A model generated the notes under the pieces. That model was not told the DNA's origin. It did no database searches and saw nothing but the letters and a program-made list of their open reading frames with translations. The position numbers and the translations under genes were made by a program. From JARRPM01 sp963792815 (lineage in GTDB: Bacteria > Pseudomonadota > Gammaproteobacteria > Pseudomonadales > Halieaceae), in contig CAWBXR010000016.1 in the NCBI GenBank assembly GCA_963792815.1, forward strand, positions 62,001 to 126,000: DNA of 64,000 bases, given 5' to 3'. Of the stretch, positions 34,231 to 43,456 are shown piece by piece. Positions within the stretch are counted from its first letter, which is position 1, and each line of letters starts with the position of its first letter.

Positions 34231-34950
34231 TTACGGCTTCATAGCGCCACCAGCTGTGCTGACGGGTGGCTCGATCAGCAGGGTGGGTATCCCAAGGCCG
34301 TGGCTTTTCACCGTGGCCACGCGGCTGCCGGGCTTGCGGCCTGCGCGGACTTCCGACAGGCTCACCCCGCGAGCCGCGAGCTGCAGGGCCAGCCGGTCCA
34401 GGTCAGGGCACTGATAGGCGATACCCCAGAAATGGTCCGCTTCGCCGGGGCCATCCGAAGGCTCGATGATTTCCAGGGTGAGTTTACCGGTGCGAAAGAA
34501 CAGCATGCGACCGCCCCACTCGGGCACTGTCTTGTCCAGCGCCAGGCGGATGCCCAGCTGTTGTCCGAACAGGGCTACACAATCGGTGGCATCACCCGTG
34601 CGCAAAACCAGGTGATCAACAAGCATTGGCGCTGCCCCGGTTTCCAGGCACTGCATCCGCGCGGTCGCCGTGGCCTCGCCATTGCACAGGCGCAGGTTGA
34701 GGCCACGGCTGTTTGCGACAGGCGTTTCGGCGAAGTCGCCGCTGGCAGAGGTGAACACAACCCCCTCGATAGCAGCCCTGGCCAGCGGAGCCTCGATCAG
34801 CTCGATAACCGTATTGGGCAGGATGAACCAGGCCCGAGACGGTTCACCCGCAACCGGAACTGGCTCTGTCCCCAGCAACTGCCGGTATTCACTGGTAGCG
34901 CCCGCCAGCGCGGGCACTGCAATCACGATCCTGTCAAAACCGCTAACCAT
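34231..34950 (-). CDS. VOC/glyoxalase-superfamily protein
   Basis: A 239-residue protein with two glyoxalase-like modules. The first begins FDRIVIAVPALAGATSEYRQLLGTEP (about residue 4) and the second begins LVDHLVLRTGDATDCVALFGQQLGIRLAL (about residue 108). The EIIEPSDGPGEADHFWGIAYQCPDLD segment near residue 170 fits the last strands and helix of the second module. VOC proteins use a metal bound by His/Glu for isomerisation, dioxygenation or resistance functions; the specific reaction is unclear. Start ATG 34950 follows GGAG. Confidence 0.72.
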   Translation of the reverse strand: MVSGFDRIVIAVPALAGATSEYRQLLGTEPVPVAGEPSRAWFILPNTVIELIEAPLARAAIEGVVFTSASGDFAETPVANSRGLNLRLCNGEATATARMQCLETGAAPMLVDHLVLRTGDATDCVALFGQQLGIRLALDKTVPEWGGRMLFFRTGKLTLEIIEPSDGPGEADHFWGIAYQCPDLDRLALQLAARGVSLSEVRAGRKPGSRVATVKSHGLGIPTLLIEPPVSTAGGAMKP

Positions 34951-35116
34951 CGCCTCTCCTCGCGCTGCCGCCAACGCCTGTCATTTGCAAAAGCTTTTGG
35001 CTTATTGCGGGATCAGCCTTACACTGTCGCCTCTCCCGTAAACTTGCCAAGGCCACACCCGCCCAGCATAGCGCGGAACAGCACACTGACAACCCAGTCA
35101 AAACCGGAGACTATCC

Positions 35117-35926
35117 ATGCAACGATTAATGCAACGCCTGATATTGGGCAGCCTGTTGGCCCTGGCAGCGGCCCTCCCGCTCAACGCCCTGGCCGGCGAC
35201 ACACTGCAGCGTGTGGTGGACTTCAAGGTACTCAAGGTCGGCATGTCTGGCAACCAGCCGCCAATGAGCATGACCAACCGCGAAGGCGGCATGATGGGTT
35301 TTGATGTAGATCTCGCCAGAGCTCTCGCCGATGCCATGAAAGTCAAACTGGAGATCGTACCGATGCCCTTTGGCGATCTGATGCAGGCGCTCGAGGATGA
35401 CAAGATAGACATGGTGATGTCCGGACTGTCGATCACCCCCGAAAGAACTGAAATGGTGTCATTCGTCGGCCCTTACATGATGTCCGGCAAATCAATCCTC
35501 ACCAAGAATTCGGTGCTGGCGAAAATCGAGGCCAGTAACGACTTCAACCGCAAGGACCTCAAGCTGCTGGCACTGAGTAACTCCACCAGCGCTTCCTTTG
35601 TGCGGGCGGTGGCTCCCGACGCCCAGTTGATCGAGGTGGCCAGCTACGATGAAGGCGTGGCCATGGTGATTGATGGCAAGGCCGACGCCATGGTGGCGGA
35701 TATGCCGGTCTGCGTACTCTCGGTGGCACGCTATCCCGAGGCGGGCCTGACCACCCTTGAGAAGCCCCTGACAGTGGAGCCGGTAGGTATCGCGGTAAGC
35801 AAGGATGACCCCCAGTTCTTCAACCTGGTGGACAACTACCTGGAGGCCTATGAAAAGACGGGCATTCTCGGCAAGATCCGCAAGAAGTGGTTCGAAGACA
35901 GCTCCTGGATCGCAGCTCTGCCATAG
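35117..35926 (+). CDS. ABC transporter substrate-binding protein, family 3 (polar amino acid type)
   Basis: A 269-residue periplasmic protein. A signal peptide (hydrophobic residues about 8-26, cleavage near LAGDT) precedes an SBP_bac_3 domain. Visible blocks include GFDVDLARALADAMKVKLEIVP, DDKIDMVMSGLSITPERTEMVSF and DEGVAMVIDGKADAMVADMP. These proteins usually bind amino acids or opines for an ABC importer, but no permease or ATPase gene is adjacent. It is followed by a strong terminator. It may feed a distant transporter or be a ligand-sensing protein. Confidence 0.85.
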   Translation: MQRLMQRLILGSLLALAAALPLNALAGDTLQRVVDFKVLKVGMSGNQPPMSMTNREGGMMGFDVDLARALADAMKVKLEIVPMPFGDLMQALEDDKIDMVMSGLSITPERTEMVSFVGPYMMSGKSILTKNSVLAKIEASNDFNRKDLKLLALSNSTSASFVRAVAPDAQLIEVASYDEGVAMVIDGKADAMVADMPVCVLSVARYPEAGLTTLEKPLTVEPVGIAVSKDDPQFFNLVDNYLEAYEKTGILGKIRKKWFEDSSWIAALP

Positions 35927-35954
35927 CCACAAACGAACCAGGCTACTACACATA

Positions 35955-35989
35955 AAAGGGCGGGGAGCTTGTATCCCGCCCTTTTTTCT
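35955..35989 (+). terminator. Rho-independent terminator after the solute-binding protein gene
   Basis: GGGCGGG (35958-35964) pairs with CCCGCCC (35975-35981) around a 10-base loop, and a T-rich run (CCCTTTTTTCTTTT) follows. It lies about 30 bases after the stop at 35926 and directly in front of the next gene's start at 36007. Confidence 0.85.
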
Positions 35990-36006
35990 TTTCGGTAGAC
36001 GCATTT

Positions 36007-37002
36007 ATGAGTAACGCCCGGGGTTCCCAACCCATTGTTATCGCCCACCGCGGCGCCAGCGGCTACCTGCCTGAACACACGCTGGCTGCCAAGGCCATGG
36101 CGCATGCGATGGGTGCCGACTACATCGAGCAGGACGTTGTACTGAGCCGGGACGGGATTCCCGTGGTGCTGCACGATGTCTATCTTGAAAGCACCACCGA
36201 CGTGGCACAGCGTTTTCCCGGTCGGGCCCAGGCAGACGGCCGGTTCTATGCAATGGATTTTCTGCTGGAGGAACTGCGCGAACTCAAGGTTCATGAACGC
36301 AGTAGCATCGACACGCACGGCAATGAGGCCGCGGTATACCCTGACCGGTTTCCACTCGGGCCGGCGCTTTTTGGTATCCCAACCCTGGCGGAGGAAATAG
36401 ACCTTATAGCGGGACTGGACCGCAGCAGGGGTCGCAGCACGGGCCTGTACGTGGAGCTCAAGGGCCCCAACCTGCACCTGGGAAGGGGCATGGACATGGC
36501 CACCATCGTACTCGAGGTGCTGGCGAAAAAAGGGTATGGGGATCGGCCGCAGCAGGTTTACCTGCAGTGCTTCGACGGCCCGACCCTGCAGCGGCTGCGC
36601 CACGAGATAAAGACCCCGCTCCCGCTGATACAGCTGATAGGAGAGAACAGCTGGGGCGAGGACAGTGAATCGGATTACGACTACATGCGCAGCCCCGAGG
36701 GCCTGGCGCAGGTCGCCAGCTACGCCGACGGCATCGGCCCCTGGTTGGCCCAGGTTTACCTGGGACGCAACCCGGCCGGGGAAGTAATGCTCAGCGACCT
36801 CGTAAACCGGGCCCAGGCGCTCGGCCTGGCGGTACACCCCTATACCTTCCGCAGCGACGAGTTACCCGCCGGGGTCGGGAGCTTCGAGGAGCTGCTGGAT
36901 ATTTTCTTCAAGCGGGCGGGCGTCGACGGGGTGTTTACCGACTTTCCAGACACTGTGCGCCACTACCTGCAGCGTGCGGGATACCCGGGTCCGGCGCGGT
37001 GA
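36007..37002 (+). CDS. Glycerophosphodiester phosphodiesterase
   Basis: A 331-residue GDPD-fold enzyme that hydrolyses glycerophosphodiesters to glycerol 3-phosphate and an alcohol. The N-terminal active-site block is intact: IAHRGASGYLPEHT with the catalytic His and the metal-binding Glu, then DYIEQDVVLSRDGIPVVLHD with the second His. YVELKG and VYLQCFDG carry further metal and substrate contacts. C-terminal FTDFPDT is typical. No signal peptide is seen, so it is probably cytosolic, unlike periplasmic GlpQ. The pyruvate kinase gene starts 46 bases later. Confidence 0.9.
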   Translation: MSNARGSQPIVIAHRGASGYLPEHTLAAKAMAHAMGADYIEQDVVLSRDGIPVVLHDVYLESTTDVAQRFPGRAQADGRFYAMDFLLEELRELKVHERSSIDTHGNEAAVYPDRFPLGPALFGIPTLAEEIDLIAGLDRSRGRSTGLYVELKGPNLHLGRGMDMATIVLEVLAKKGYGDRPQQVYLQCFDGPTLQRLRHEIKTPLPLIQLIGENSWGEDSESDYDYMRSPEGLAQVASYADGIGPWLAQVYLGRNPAGEVMLSDLVNRAQALGLAVHPYTFRSDELPAGVGSFEELLDIFFKRAGVDGVFTDFPDTVRHYLQRAGYPGPAR

Positions 37003-37048
37003 TACTGGAAGTAGCGCGGTATCAGGTTATGATGTAGCCCGCCAATCC

Positions 37049-38506
37049 ATGGGAAATACCGTGACCCCGAAAGTAAACAGACGCACCAAGATCGTGGCGA
37101 CTATCGGCCCGGCCAGTGAATCGGCGGACATGATCGCCCGGCTGATCGCAGCCGGGGTTAACGTATTTCGCCTGAATTTCAGTCACGGCACCGCGGAGCA
37201 GCACGCCAGGGTCGCCCGGCGCATTCGCAAGCAGGCCGCCATTGCTGATCGCTATGTGGGAATCCTCGCCGACCTGCAGGGACCCAAGATTCGCATCAGC
37301 AGCTTCCGCCAGGATTCCGTCGAGCTAAGCAACGGGGACCGTTTTCGCCTGGACCTCTCGATCGGCGAAGGGGAGGGAGACGCCAGGGGCGTGGGACTGG
37401 ATTACCCGGCACTGTGCAGCAGCGTCTACCGCGGGGACACACTGCTGCTGGACGACGGTCGCATTCGCCTGCGGGTGGACGACGTTGATACATCCGCCGT
37501 GGACTGCACCATACTCATGGGCGGTAAGCTCGGCTCCCGCAAGGGCATCAATCGGCTGGGCGGAGGCCTCGCCGCGCCGGCTCTAACCGCCAAGGACCTC
37601 ACCGACATCAACAGCCTGGCCGAGGTCGAACCGGACTTTGTGGCAGTGTCCTTCGTTTCAAGCGCGGCAGACATTTTCCAGACCCGGGAACTGCTGGCCG
37701 AGCACAAGCTGCAACCGGCCATCATCGCCAAGATCGAGCGGGCAGAGGTGGTCGCCGATGACGCCATCCTCAACAGCGTGATCACCGCCTCCTCGGGCAT
37801 CATGGTTGCCCGGGGTGATCTCGGGGTGGAGGTAGGCGACGCACAACTCATCGGTATCCAGAAAGAGCTGATCGCCCGGGCGAGAAAAATGGACCGGGTT
37901 GTCATCACTGCCACCCAGATGATGGAATCCATGATCAGCAGCTCCATGCCCACCCGGGCAGAGGTTTTCGATGTGGCCAATGCCGTCCTGGATGGCACCG
38001 ATGCAGTCATGCTGTCGGCGGAGACCGCGGTCGGCAAATACCCGGTTGAGGTGGTAATCGCCATGGCCGACGCCGCCCTGGGTGCGGAACGCCAGGCAGT
38101 CACCAGGACATCGCGCTATCGCCTGGACCGGCAGTTTGCCAGTGCCCAGGAAGCGATTGCCATGTCGGCGATTTACGCCGCCAACCACTACGGCAATGTG
38201 CGCGGTATCGCCTGCCTTACCGAGTCAGGCACTACGCCGCTGCTGATGTCCCGCCTGAGCTCGGGCCTGCCGATCTTTGCACTGAGCCATCACAGCCAGA
38301 CCCTGCAGAAGCTCTGCCTGTGCCGGGGTGTTATCCCCCTGTTTTTTGACGCCACCGCATTTGACCACGACAGCGTCGAGGCCAGGGCTATCGAATTCCT
38401 GCTCGATGGCCACTTCCTGCAGAAGAACGACTCCATCCTGCTCACCAAGGGCGAGGTGATGGGACGTGAAGGGGCCACCAACATCATGAAGATACTGCCG
38501 GTCTAG
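37049..38506 (+). CDS. pyk: Pyruvate kinase
   Basis: Catalyses the last step of glycolysis, from phosphoenolpyruvate and ADP to pyruvate and ATP. A 485-residue protein with all family blocks: TKIVATIGPAS at the start, GVNVFRLNFSHG, LADLQGPKIRI, AIIAKIERAEVV with the catalytic Lys, MVARGDLGVEV, ITATQMMESM and GTDAVMLSAETAVGKYP. The C-terminal domain ends in a GATNIMKILPV that is normal for the family. ATG 37049 is taken as start; GTG 37061, 12 bases later with GGGA upstream, is possible. The pattern is closer to PykA than PykF. Glucokinase follows 32 bases downstream. Confidence 0.94.
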   Translation: MGNTVTPKVNRRTKIVATIGPASESADMIARLIAAGVNVFRLNFSHGTAEQHARVARRIRKQAAIADRYVGILADLQGPKIRISSFRQDSVELSNGDRFRLDLSIGEGEGDARGVGLDYPALCSSVYRGDTLLLDDGRIRLRVDDVDTSAVDCTILMGGKLGSRKGINRLGGGLAAPALTAKDLTDINSLAEVEPDFVAVSFVSSAADIFQTRELLAEHKLQPAIIAKIERAEVVADDAILNSVITASSGIMVARGDLGVEVGDAQLIGIQKELIARARKMDRVVITATQMMESMISSSMPTRAEVFDVANAVLDGTDAVMLSAETAVGKYPVEVVIAMADAALGAERQAVTRTSRYRLDRQFASAQEAIAMSAIYAANHYGNVRGIACLTESGTTPLLMSRLSSGLPIFALSHHSQTLQKLCLCRGVIPLFFDATAFDHDSVEARAIEFLLDGHFLQKNDSILLTKGEVMGREGATNIMKILPV

Positions 38507-38538
38507 CGCCGTGCCCGGTCCCGCAGAACCCAAAGCGC

Positions 38539-39475
38539 GTGGTCGCCGATATCGGCGGCACCAATACGCGGATAGCCCTGTTCGATCCGGCCGGCTCTGA
38601 ATTTCGTGCGCTGGGTACTTATATCAACCGCGACTACCAACGGCTCGAGGACATCTTTGCCAGCTGGCTCGAACAGCTGCCCGAGCCCGCCCCCGAAACC
38701 TGCTGCATTGCAGTGGCCGCCCCGCCATCCGCAGACCGGGTGGTTATGTCCAACATGGACTGGTCATTTTCCTGTGGGGAGCTTGCCGCCGCTTCAGGCT
38801 TCGCGCAGCTGCGCCGGCTCAATGACTTCGAGGCCAATGCCTACGCCCTGCCCCACCTGGCCCCCGGCGACCGGCAGGTAGTCCACCGCGGATTGGGTTC
38901 CCGGGGTGGCCGCCTTGCCACCGTGGGACCGGGTACCGGCCTGGGGGGCGCGTTCCTGGACCGGGTCAGCGGCGTCCCCCATAGTTTTGCCTGTGAGCCG
39001 GGGCATATGGGCCTGGCCCCGGGCAACGAACTGGAACTCGATATCTTCCGCCTGCTGCTGCCCCGGCACGGCAACATTTACGCCGAGTTGCTGGTATCGG
39101 GTCCGGGCCTTGCCCGCCTGCATGCAGCACTGGGCGAGATCAGGGGAGAGCGGGCAGAGCCTCTTGAGCCCGCCGAGATCTCCCGCCGGGCAGTGGCGGG
39201 AGGGGACACTCTGTGTGAGCTGGCCCTGGCAACCTTCTGCGCCCTGTTGGGCTCCGCCTGCGGTGATTTCCTGTTGGCCAACGGGTCCTACGGCGGTCTC
39301 TACCTGGCCGGCGGTATCGTCCCCGGGATAATCGATTTTCTGGCCAGCAGTGGCTTTCATGCCCGTCTTGTCGCGAAGGGCGCCATGCGCGATACGCTCG
39401 CCGGCGTACCTGTCTATGTCATTACCGCCGACCATCCCGGCCTGATCGGGGCGGCCCACGCACCCATGCCAATAG
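38539..39475 (+). CDS. glk: Glucokinase (probable +1 frameshift in the last codons)
   Basis: Phosphorylates glucose with ATP. Visible blocks: VADIGGTNTRIALFDP, LNDFEANAYALP, VGPGTGLGGAFLD, CEPGHMGLAP, and the C-terminal YLAGGIVPGIIDFLASSGFHAR. Translation starts at GTG 38539. As read, the frame runs to 39762 and crosses 287 bases of the convergent kinase gene, which is implausible. Removing one C of CCC at 39463-39465 ends the protein at TAG 39473-39475 after GLIGAAHAPCQ, giving 311 residues, close to E. coli Glk (321). That end abuts the kinase stop exactly. The correction is my inference; the glucokinase call is firm. Confidence 0.85.
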
Positions 39476-40874
39476 TCATCCGGCGCTATCTGCCGTGGGG
39501 AAATCCAGGCGGACACAGAACCCCTGACCAGAATCATCCGGCCCCACCTTCATCTGCGCACCGTGCTGTTCAGCGATACGGGCCACTATCGACAGACCCA
39601 GCCCGGCCCCCTGCCCTGACGAGCCGGGCGCTCGGTAGAAGCGCTCAGAGATCCGGTCGAACTCCCGGGCAGACAGGGGCGGACAGCGGTTGCTTATCGC
39701 CAGCTCTACACGCTCGCCTGTGCGCAGGCACGATACGGACAGCCGAGTGTTCACTGGCATAGCGAAAGGCGTTTATCAGGAGATTGCACAGCAATATGCC
39801 CAGTAAGTCCTCACTGCCGGTGATACAGGCCTCACCCTCGCCGTCCAGATCGACTGTCAGGCCCCTCTCATCCGCCAGGTAAGAGACGTCTGCCAGGGCC
39901 CTGGTCAATAGTAAGCGCAAACTAACACTGTGCCCCGCGACGGGGTCATCCGGGTCCAGCCGGGCCAGGGTAAGCAACTGGGCCACGGTATGGCTGGCGC
40001 GATCAACCCGCTGGGTGATCCGTGCCAGCATATCTGCGGCCTGCCTGTCATCTAGCCGTAACTGGCACAGTTGCACCTCTGTTTTTATCGCCGCAAGAGG
40101 CGTTAGCAGCTCGTGTGCGGCATTGGCGGTAAAGCGTTGCTCGCCCTCCAGCGCCAGCGCCAGGCGTTGCAGCAAGTCGTTCAGGGAAGAGACGATCCCC
40201 TGCAGTTCCGTCGGGGCACCCCTGGGGTCAACCGGTTCCAGCAGGGCGGGGTTGCGCATTGCGATCTGCCCCGCCAGTGCCTTGAGCGGCTTGAGCCCCC
40301 GGCCTACCCCGAAGTACAACAGGGCAACCGTGAGGGGCAGGACGACAAGCAGGGGGAGCAGGGCCCGGCCGAGCATGACGAGCATGGCCCTGCGCGCTCC
40401 CCGCGTCTCGATGCCAACCTGCAACCACAGGCCGGTGAGCTCGTCATAGCGGGTGAGCACTCGCCAGTTACTGTCCCTGGCACCCGGGCCCCCGAAAGTA
40501 AAACCCTCGACGCTGGGCTGGTCAAATCGTGGCGAGTCCGCCATAACGGCAATGAGATTGTTGTTGAGCCAGATATTGAGGGCCGGGTTGAGTTTATCCC
40601 CGGTAGGCGCCTCGATAACAATGGGCTCGAGGTGGGCGGTCTCGAAGCGACCGCTCAGCCAGGGCTCGGAAAGTGGCCGGCCCTCGTCCACCTGGCGCGC
40701 AAATACTGCCGTAATGTAGTTGACCAGGTCCGCATACTGTTCCAGTTGCCGGTCGACCTGGTCCAGCATCACCCGGCTGGTAAAGGCGAAGGTCAGCAGC
40801 GCCGAGGCAACCCAGGCGATAAATGTGAGGGCCAGCAAAATAAGCACCAGCCGGGATTTCAGGGACGCTATCAC
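39476..40874 (-). pseudogene. Sensor histidine kinase, QseC-like, with a +1 frameshift
   Basis: An inner-membrane sensor. Residues 1-170 carry two transmembrane helices around a periplasmic sensing region, followed by a HAMP-like linker, the H box (AANAAHELLTPLAAIKTEV) near residue 245, and NLLINAFRYASEH (N box) near residue 370. At 39737-39738 the frame breaks; the remaining sequence, with VELAISNRCPPLS, RFYRAPGSSGQGAGLGLSIV (F and G2 boxes) and the end at 39476, is in another frame. Removing one C restores a 465-residue kinase. The GTG start overlaps the stop of the response regulator gene. Likely an assembly insertion rather than decay. Confidence 0.82.
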
Positions 40875-41527
40875 GCCGGCACCCGGTAGCCCACGCCGCG
40901 CATGGTTTCTATGCTGGCGCTGCCAAAGCGCTTGCGCAGGCGGGAGATATAGACCTCCACGGTATTGGACTCAACCTCCTCTCCCCAGCTGTATATTCCC
41001 TCTTCGAGTCGCACCCTGGAGACATAGCGGCCCGCATTCCGCATCAGTATCTCCAGGATGGCGAACTCGCGCGCAGTCAGGACCACCGGCTGCGCTTCGA
41101 AGCTGACCAGCCGCTCTACCGGGTCGAGCGTGATGCCTGCCGCCAGCAACTGGGTCGATCTCTGCCCATCCTTGCGACGCAGCAGGGCGCGAACCCGGGC
41201 AAACAGCTCAGTGATATCAAAAGGCTTGGCGAGATAATCGTCAGCGCCGGAGTCAAGGCCATCGACCCTGTCGGCCACCGTATTGCGGGCGGTCAGCAGC
41301 AACACCGGCAAACTGTGCTTGTCCGCCCGCAATTGCCGCAGCACCAGCATGCCAGGCACCCCGGGCAACCCGAGATCAAGGATCAGCAGATCGTAGGGGG
41401 TCGCGGCCAATGCCGCTCGCACGGGTTCGCCCGAGCGCAACCAGTCCACCGCATACTGCTCCAGCCTCAGGGCCGCCTCCAGGGACTCACCCAGCTGATG
41501 ATCATCTTCAACCAGTAATATTCGCAA
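40871..41527 (-). CDS. Response regulator, OmpR/PhoB family (QseB/PmrA-like)
   Basis: A 218-residue DNA-binding regulator. The receiver domain shows LRILLVEDD, the phosphoacceptor Asp in LLILDLGLPGV, LLLTARN and ADDYLAKPFD. The C-terminal winged helix is typical of OmpR proteins (VLTAREFAILEILMRNAGRYVSR begins it, then VEVYISRLRKRF and IETMRGVGYRV). TTG 41527 gives the usual start LRILLVEDD; TTG 41545 is six codons upstream. It overlaps the histidine kinase gene by 4 bases, so they form a two-component pair. QseB-like membership is by pattern only; the signal is unknown. Confidence 0.88.
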   Translation of the reverse strand: MRILLVEDDHQLGESLEAALRLEQYAVDWLRSGEPVRAALAATPYDLLILDLGLPGVPGMLVLRQLRADKHSLPVLLLTARNTVADRVDGLDSGADDYLAKPFDITELFARVRALLRRKDGQRSTQLLAAGITLDPVERLVSFEAQPVVLTAREFAILEILMRNAGRYVSRVRLEEGIYSWGEEVESNTVEVYISRLRKRFGSASIETMRGVGYRVPA

Positions 41528-41770
41528 GTGATCTACGCTCTGCAATCAGCTGTGCCAAGCATATACCCGGGGGCCCGGGCTTGGTACCGGACCGAGCCTG
41601 GGGGAGAAAGGAGGCAAAATTCCCAAAATACTTGAAAAACCTTGACGGCAAAGTCACAAATTTGGTGATAGACTTCTGACAGCTGATTGGTTTCAGCGGT
41701 ATTTATGCTCACGGTCGAAGTTCCATCAAGTTCATCGGTACGTTAACCATAAATAATTATTAAATGAAAA

Positions 41771-41789
41771 GGTGCCTGGCCATGGCACC
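41771..41789 (+). other. Hairpin in the 5' leader of the cold-shock gene
   Basis: GGTGCC (41771-41776) pairs with GGCACC (41784-41789) around a 7-base loop, 22 bases upstream of the start codon at 41812. It sits in an AT-rich leader (41740-41811). Cold-shock genes often have structured leaders that affect translation by temperature; whether this hairpin does so is inference. Confidence 0.45.
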
Positions 41790-41811
41790 GCAAGCTATAT
41801 AGGTAAACGAT

Positions 41812-42018
41812 ATGTCTACAACAACCGGCACTGTTAAGTGGTTTAACGAGACCAAGGGCTTCGGCTTTATCGAGCGCGAAGATGGTCCTGACGTCTTTGT
41901 CCATTTCAGCTCCATCAAAGGCGACGGCTTCAAGACTCTGTCAGACGGCCAGAAAGTCCAGTTCACTGTCACTGATGGCCAGAAAGGCCCTCAAGCAGAG
42001 AATGTAGTCCCCCTGTAA
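41812..42018 (+). CDS. Cold-shock protein, CspA family
   Basis: A 68-residue single cold-shock domain, close to the E. coli CspA length (70). The RNA-binding motifs RNP1 (GFGFIERE) and RNP2 (VFVHFSSI) are intact, with the N-terminal GTVKWFN. Such proteins bind single-stranded RNA and DNA and melt structures at low temperature. AGGT lies 7 bases upstream of the ATG. The gene has its own leader and a strong terminator and is monocistronic. Whether it is cold-induced or constitutive cannot be read from sequence. Confidence 0.93.
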   Translation: MSTTTGTVKWFNETKGFGFIEREDGPDVFVHFSSIKGDGFKTLSDGQKVQFTVTDGQKGPQAENVVPL

Positions 42019-42044
42019 TACCCCTCAAAAGGTATCAGGAACAA

Positions 42045-42076
42045 CAAAAAAGGAGCTCTTTGAGCTCCTTTTTTAT
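42045..42076 (+). terminator. Rho-independent terminator after the cold-shock gene
   Basis: AAAAAAGGAGCTC and GAGCTCCTTTTTT form a perfect hairpin with a 3-base loop, followed by TTATTA. The symmetry with A- and T-runs on both sides means it can also stop the convergent TPR-protein transcript (stop at 42101). Confidence 0.85.
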
Positions 42077-42100
42077 TACCGCTGTCGCAACGTCCATGCG

Positions 42101-43441
42101 CTAGCTGTCCTGCAGTTTCTCCTGCCGTTCCAGCTCTGAATCAAGGTAGTTTATCCACTGCTCGGCGTACTTCGCGGAACGCTCATCACGCCCGGCCGCC
42201 TGGAACGCCTCCCGGGCCTTGTCGTACTGCTTGGTGTTGAAGTAGGCCATGCCCAACACAAGGCGCGCGGTATCGGGACGCTTGACGCCACCGCGCGAAA
42301 GTCCCTTGTTGATGGCAGTGATGGCTTCCTTGTTGCGGTCGCTGTCCAGGTAGATGTTGCCAAGCCGGGCGTACAGCTCGCCGTCGTCAGACTTCGCCGC
42401 CGCCTCTTCCATGGCGGGGATCGCCTTATCGAGCTCCTGTGACTGGCGCCAGGCACTTGCGGCTATCTCGTAATTCTTTGAAGTGGCCTGGATGGATCCA
42501 TCCTTGAGGCCCTTTTCCATAACCTTGCCGGCCCGGTAGGGAACCTCGCCGTTGAGGTACAGGTAAGCCATGGTGACCTGCTCGGTGCCCTTATCCAGCA
42601 TATTCTGCACGTATGCGGTATCCATTGCAGCCAGCTGCAGGCTCTCCTTTTTCTGCTCGCCGTACATGTGGGAAAGCTGCACCCAGTATTCCTTCTTGGG
42701 GTAATGGGTCAGCAACTTTTCCAGCGTGGCGACGGTGTTCTTTACATCGTTCTTCTCGAAATACAGGAAGCGGGCCAGGTTATACCACTGCTCCTTTGGC
42801 AGTTTGCCATCCGCCGTGTACATATTGATGGCCTTCTGCACATTCAGCAGCGCCTTGTCGTAATCCTTGGTCTGGTAGTAGCCCTGGGCCAACAATACAT
42901 AGGCATTTGCATTGGGGCTGTCGGTCACGGCAAACCAGTCCAACAGGGCATTGATGCCCTTCTGCCACTGCTCCTGGACAAAGTACAGCTGGGCGATCGT
43001 GTACTTGGTATTGACCTCCATGGCGACGGGAATATCGGGCTGTGCAACCACTTGCTCGTAGGCTTTCAGGGCCTTGGCGTAATCTTCCCGGGAGTAATGG
43101 ATGAACGCGTACAGGTTGTAGACATTGGCCAGTTCATAGCTGTTCAGGGCATTTTTGCCCCCGGAGGAGATCATCTCGTCGAGGATCCTGGCAGCCGAGT
43201 TCAGGTCCTTGGCCTCGGCCGCTTCCTGGGCTGCTGCCAGCTTTTCGTAAACATTGTTGCGCAGCGCCGGCGTGCGACGGGTTTCCCTTGTGTCAGGCCC
43301 TTTCTTCTCCTGCGCTGAAGCTGCAGAAAGCGGCTGCCAGCCCAGTTCTGCCTGAAGCTGGGACACCGCCACCTGGGTGGCAACGACCGGGACCGCCAAC
43401 AGGGCGGCGTGAATCCAGGTCCGGGGCTTAAACAATTTCAT
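42101..43441 (-). CDS. Tetratricopeptide-repeat protein of the TonB operon
   Basis: A 446-residue periplasmic protein: signal peptide (about 1-40, cleavage near ASAQ), then a helical array with about nine TPR units (for example YELANVYNLYAFIHYSREDYAKALKAYEQV and YARLGNIYLDSDRNKEAITAINKGL; A-G-A-Y spacing visible in each). TPR proteins in this position are regular members of the TtpC-type TonB operon. A role as a periplasmic scaffold or partner of TonB is suggested but not proven. It is the last gene of the operon and is followed by a bidirectional terminator. Confidence 0.85.
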   Translation of the reverse strand: MKLFKPRTWIHAALLAVPVVATQVAVSQLQAELGWQPLSAASAQEKKGPDTRETRRTPALRNNVYEKLAAAQEAAEAKDLNSAARILDEMISSGGKNALNSYELANVYNLYAFIHYSREDYAKALKAYEQVVAQPDIPVAMEVNTKYTIAQLYFVQEQWQKGINALLDWFAVTDSPNANAYVLLAQGYYQTKDYDKALLNVQKAINMYTADGKLPKEQWYNLARFLYFEKNDVKNTVATLEKLLTHYPKKEYWVQLSHMYGEQKKESLQLAAMDTAYVQNMLDKGTEQVTMAYLYLNGEVPYRAGKVMEKGLKDGSIQATSKNYEIAASAWRQSQELDKAIPAMEEAAAKSDDGELYARLGNIYLDSDRNKEAITAINKGLSRGGVKRPDTARLVLGMAYFNTKQYDKAREAFQAAGRDERSAKYAEQWINYLDSELERQEKLQDS

Positions 43442-43456
43442 ATCGCGGCAACCGTC

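Noticed and set aside
39476..39762. C-terminal 95 codons of the long glucokinase frame
   Set aside because: No family likeness, fully overlaps the conserved end of the histidine kinase, and one base correction gives a normal end at 39475.
41555..41584. GC-rich inverted repeat CCAAG..CCCGGG/CCCGGG..CTTGG upstream of the response regulator
   Set aside because: The arms need a 5-base bulge and leave a 2-base loop; it is also a likely by-product of GC-rich sequence.
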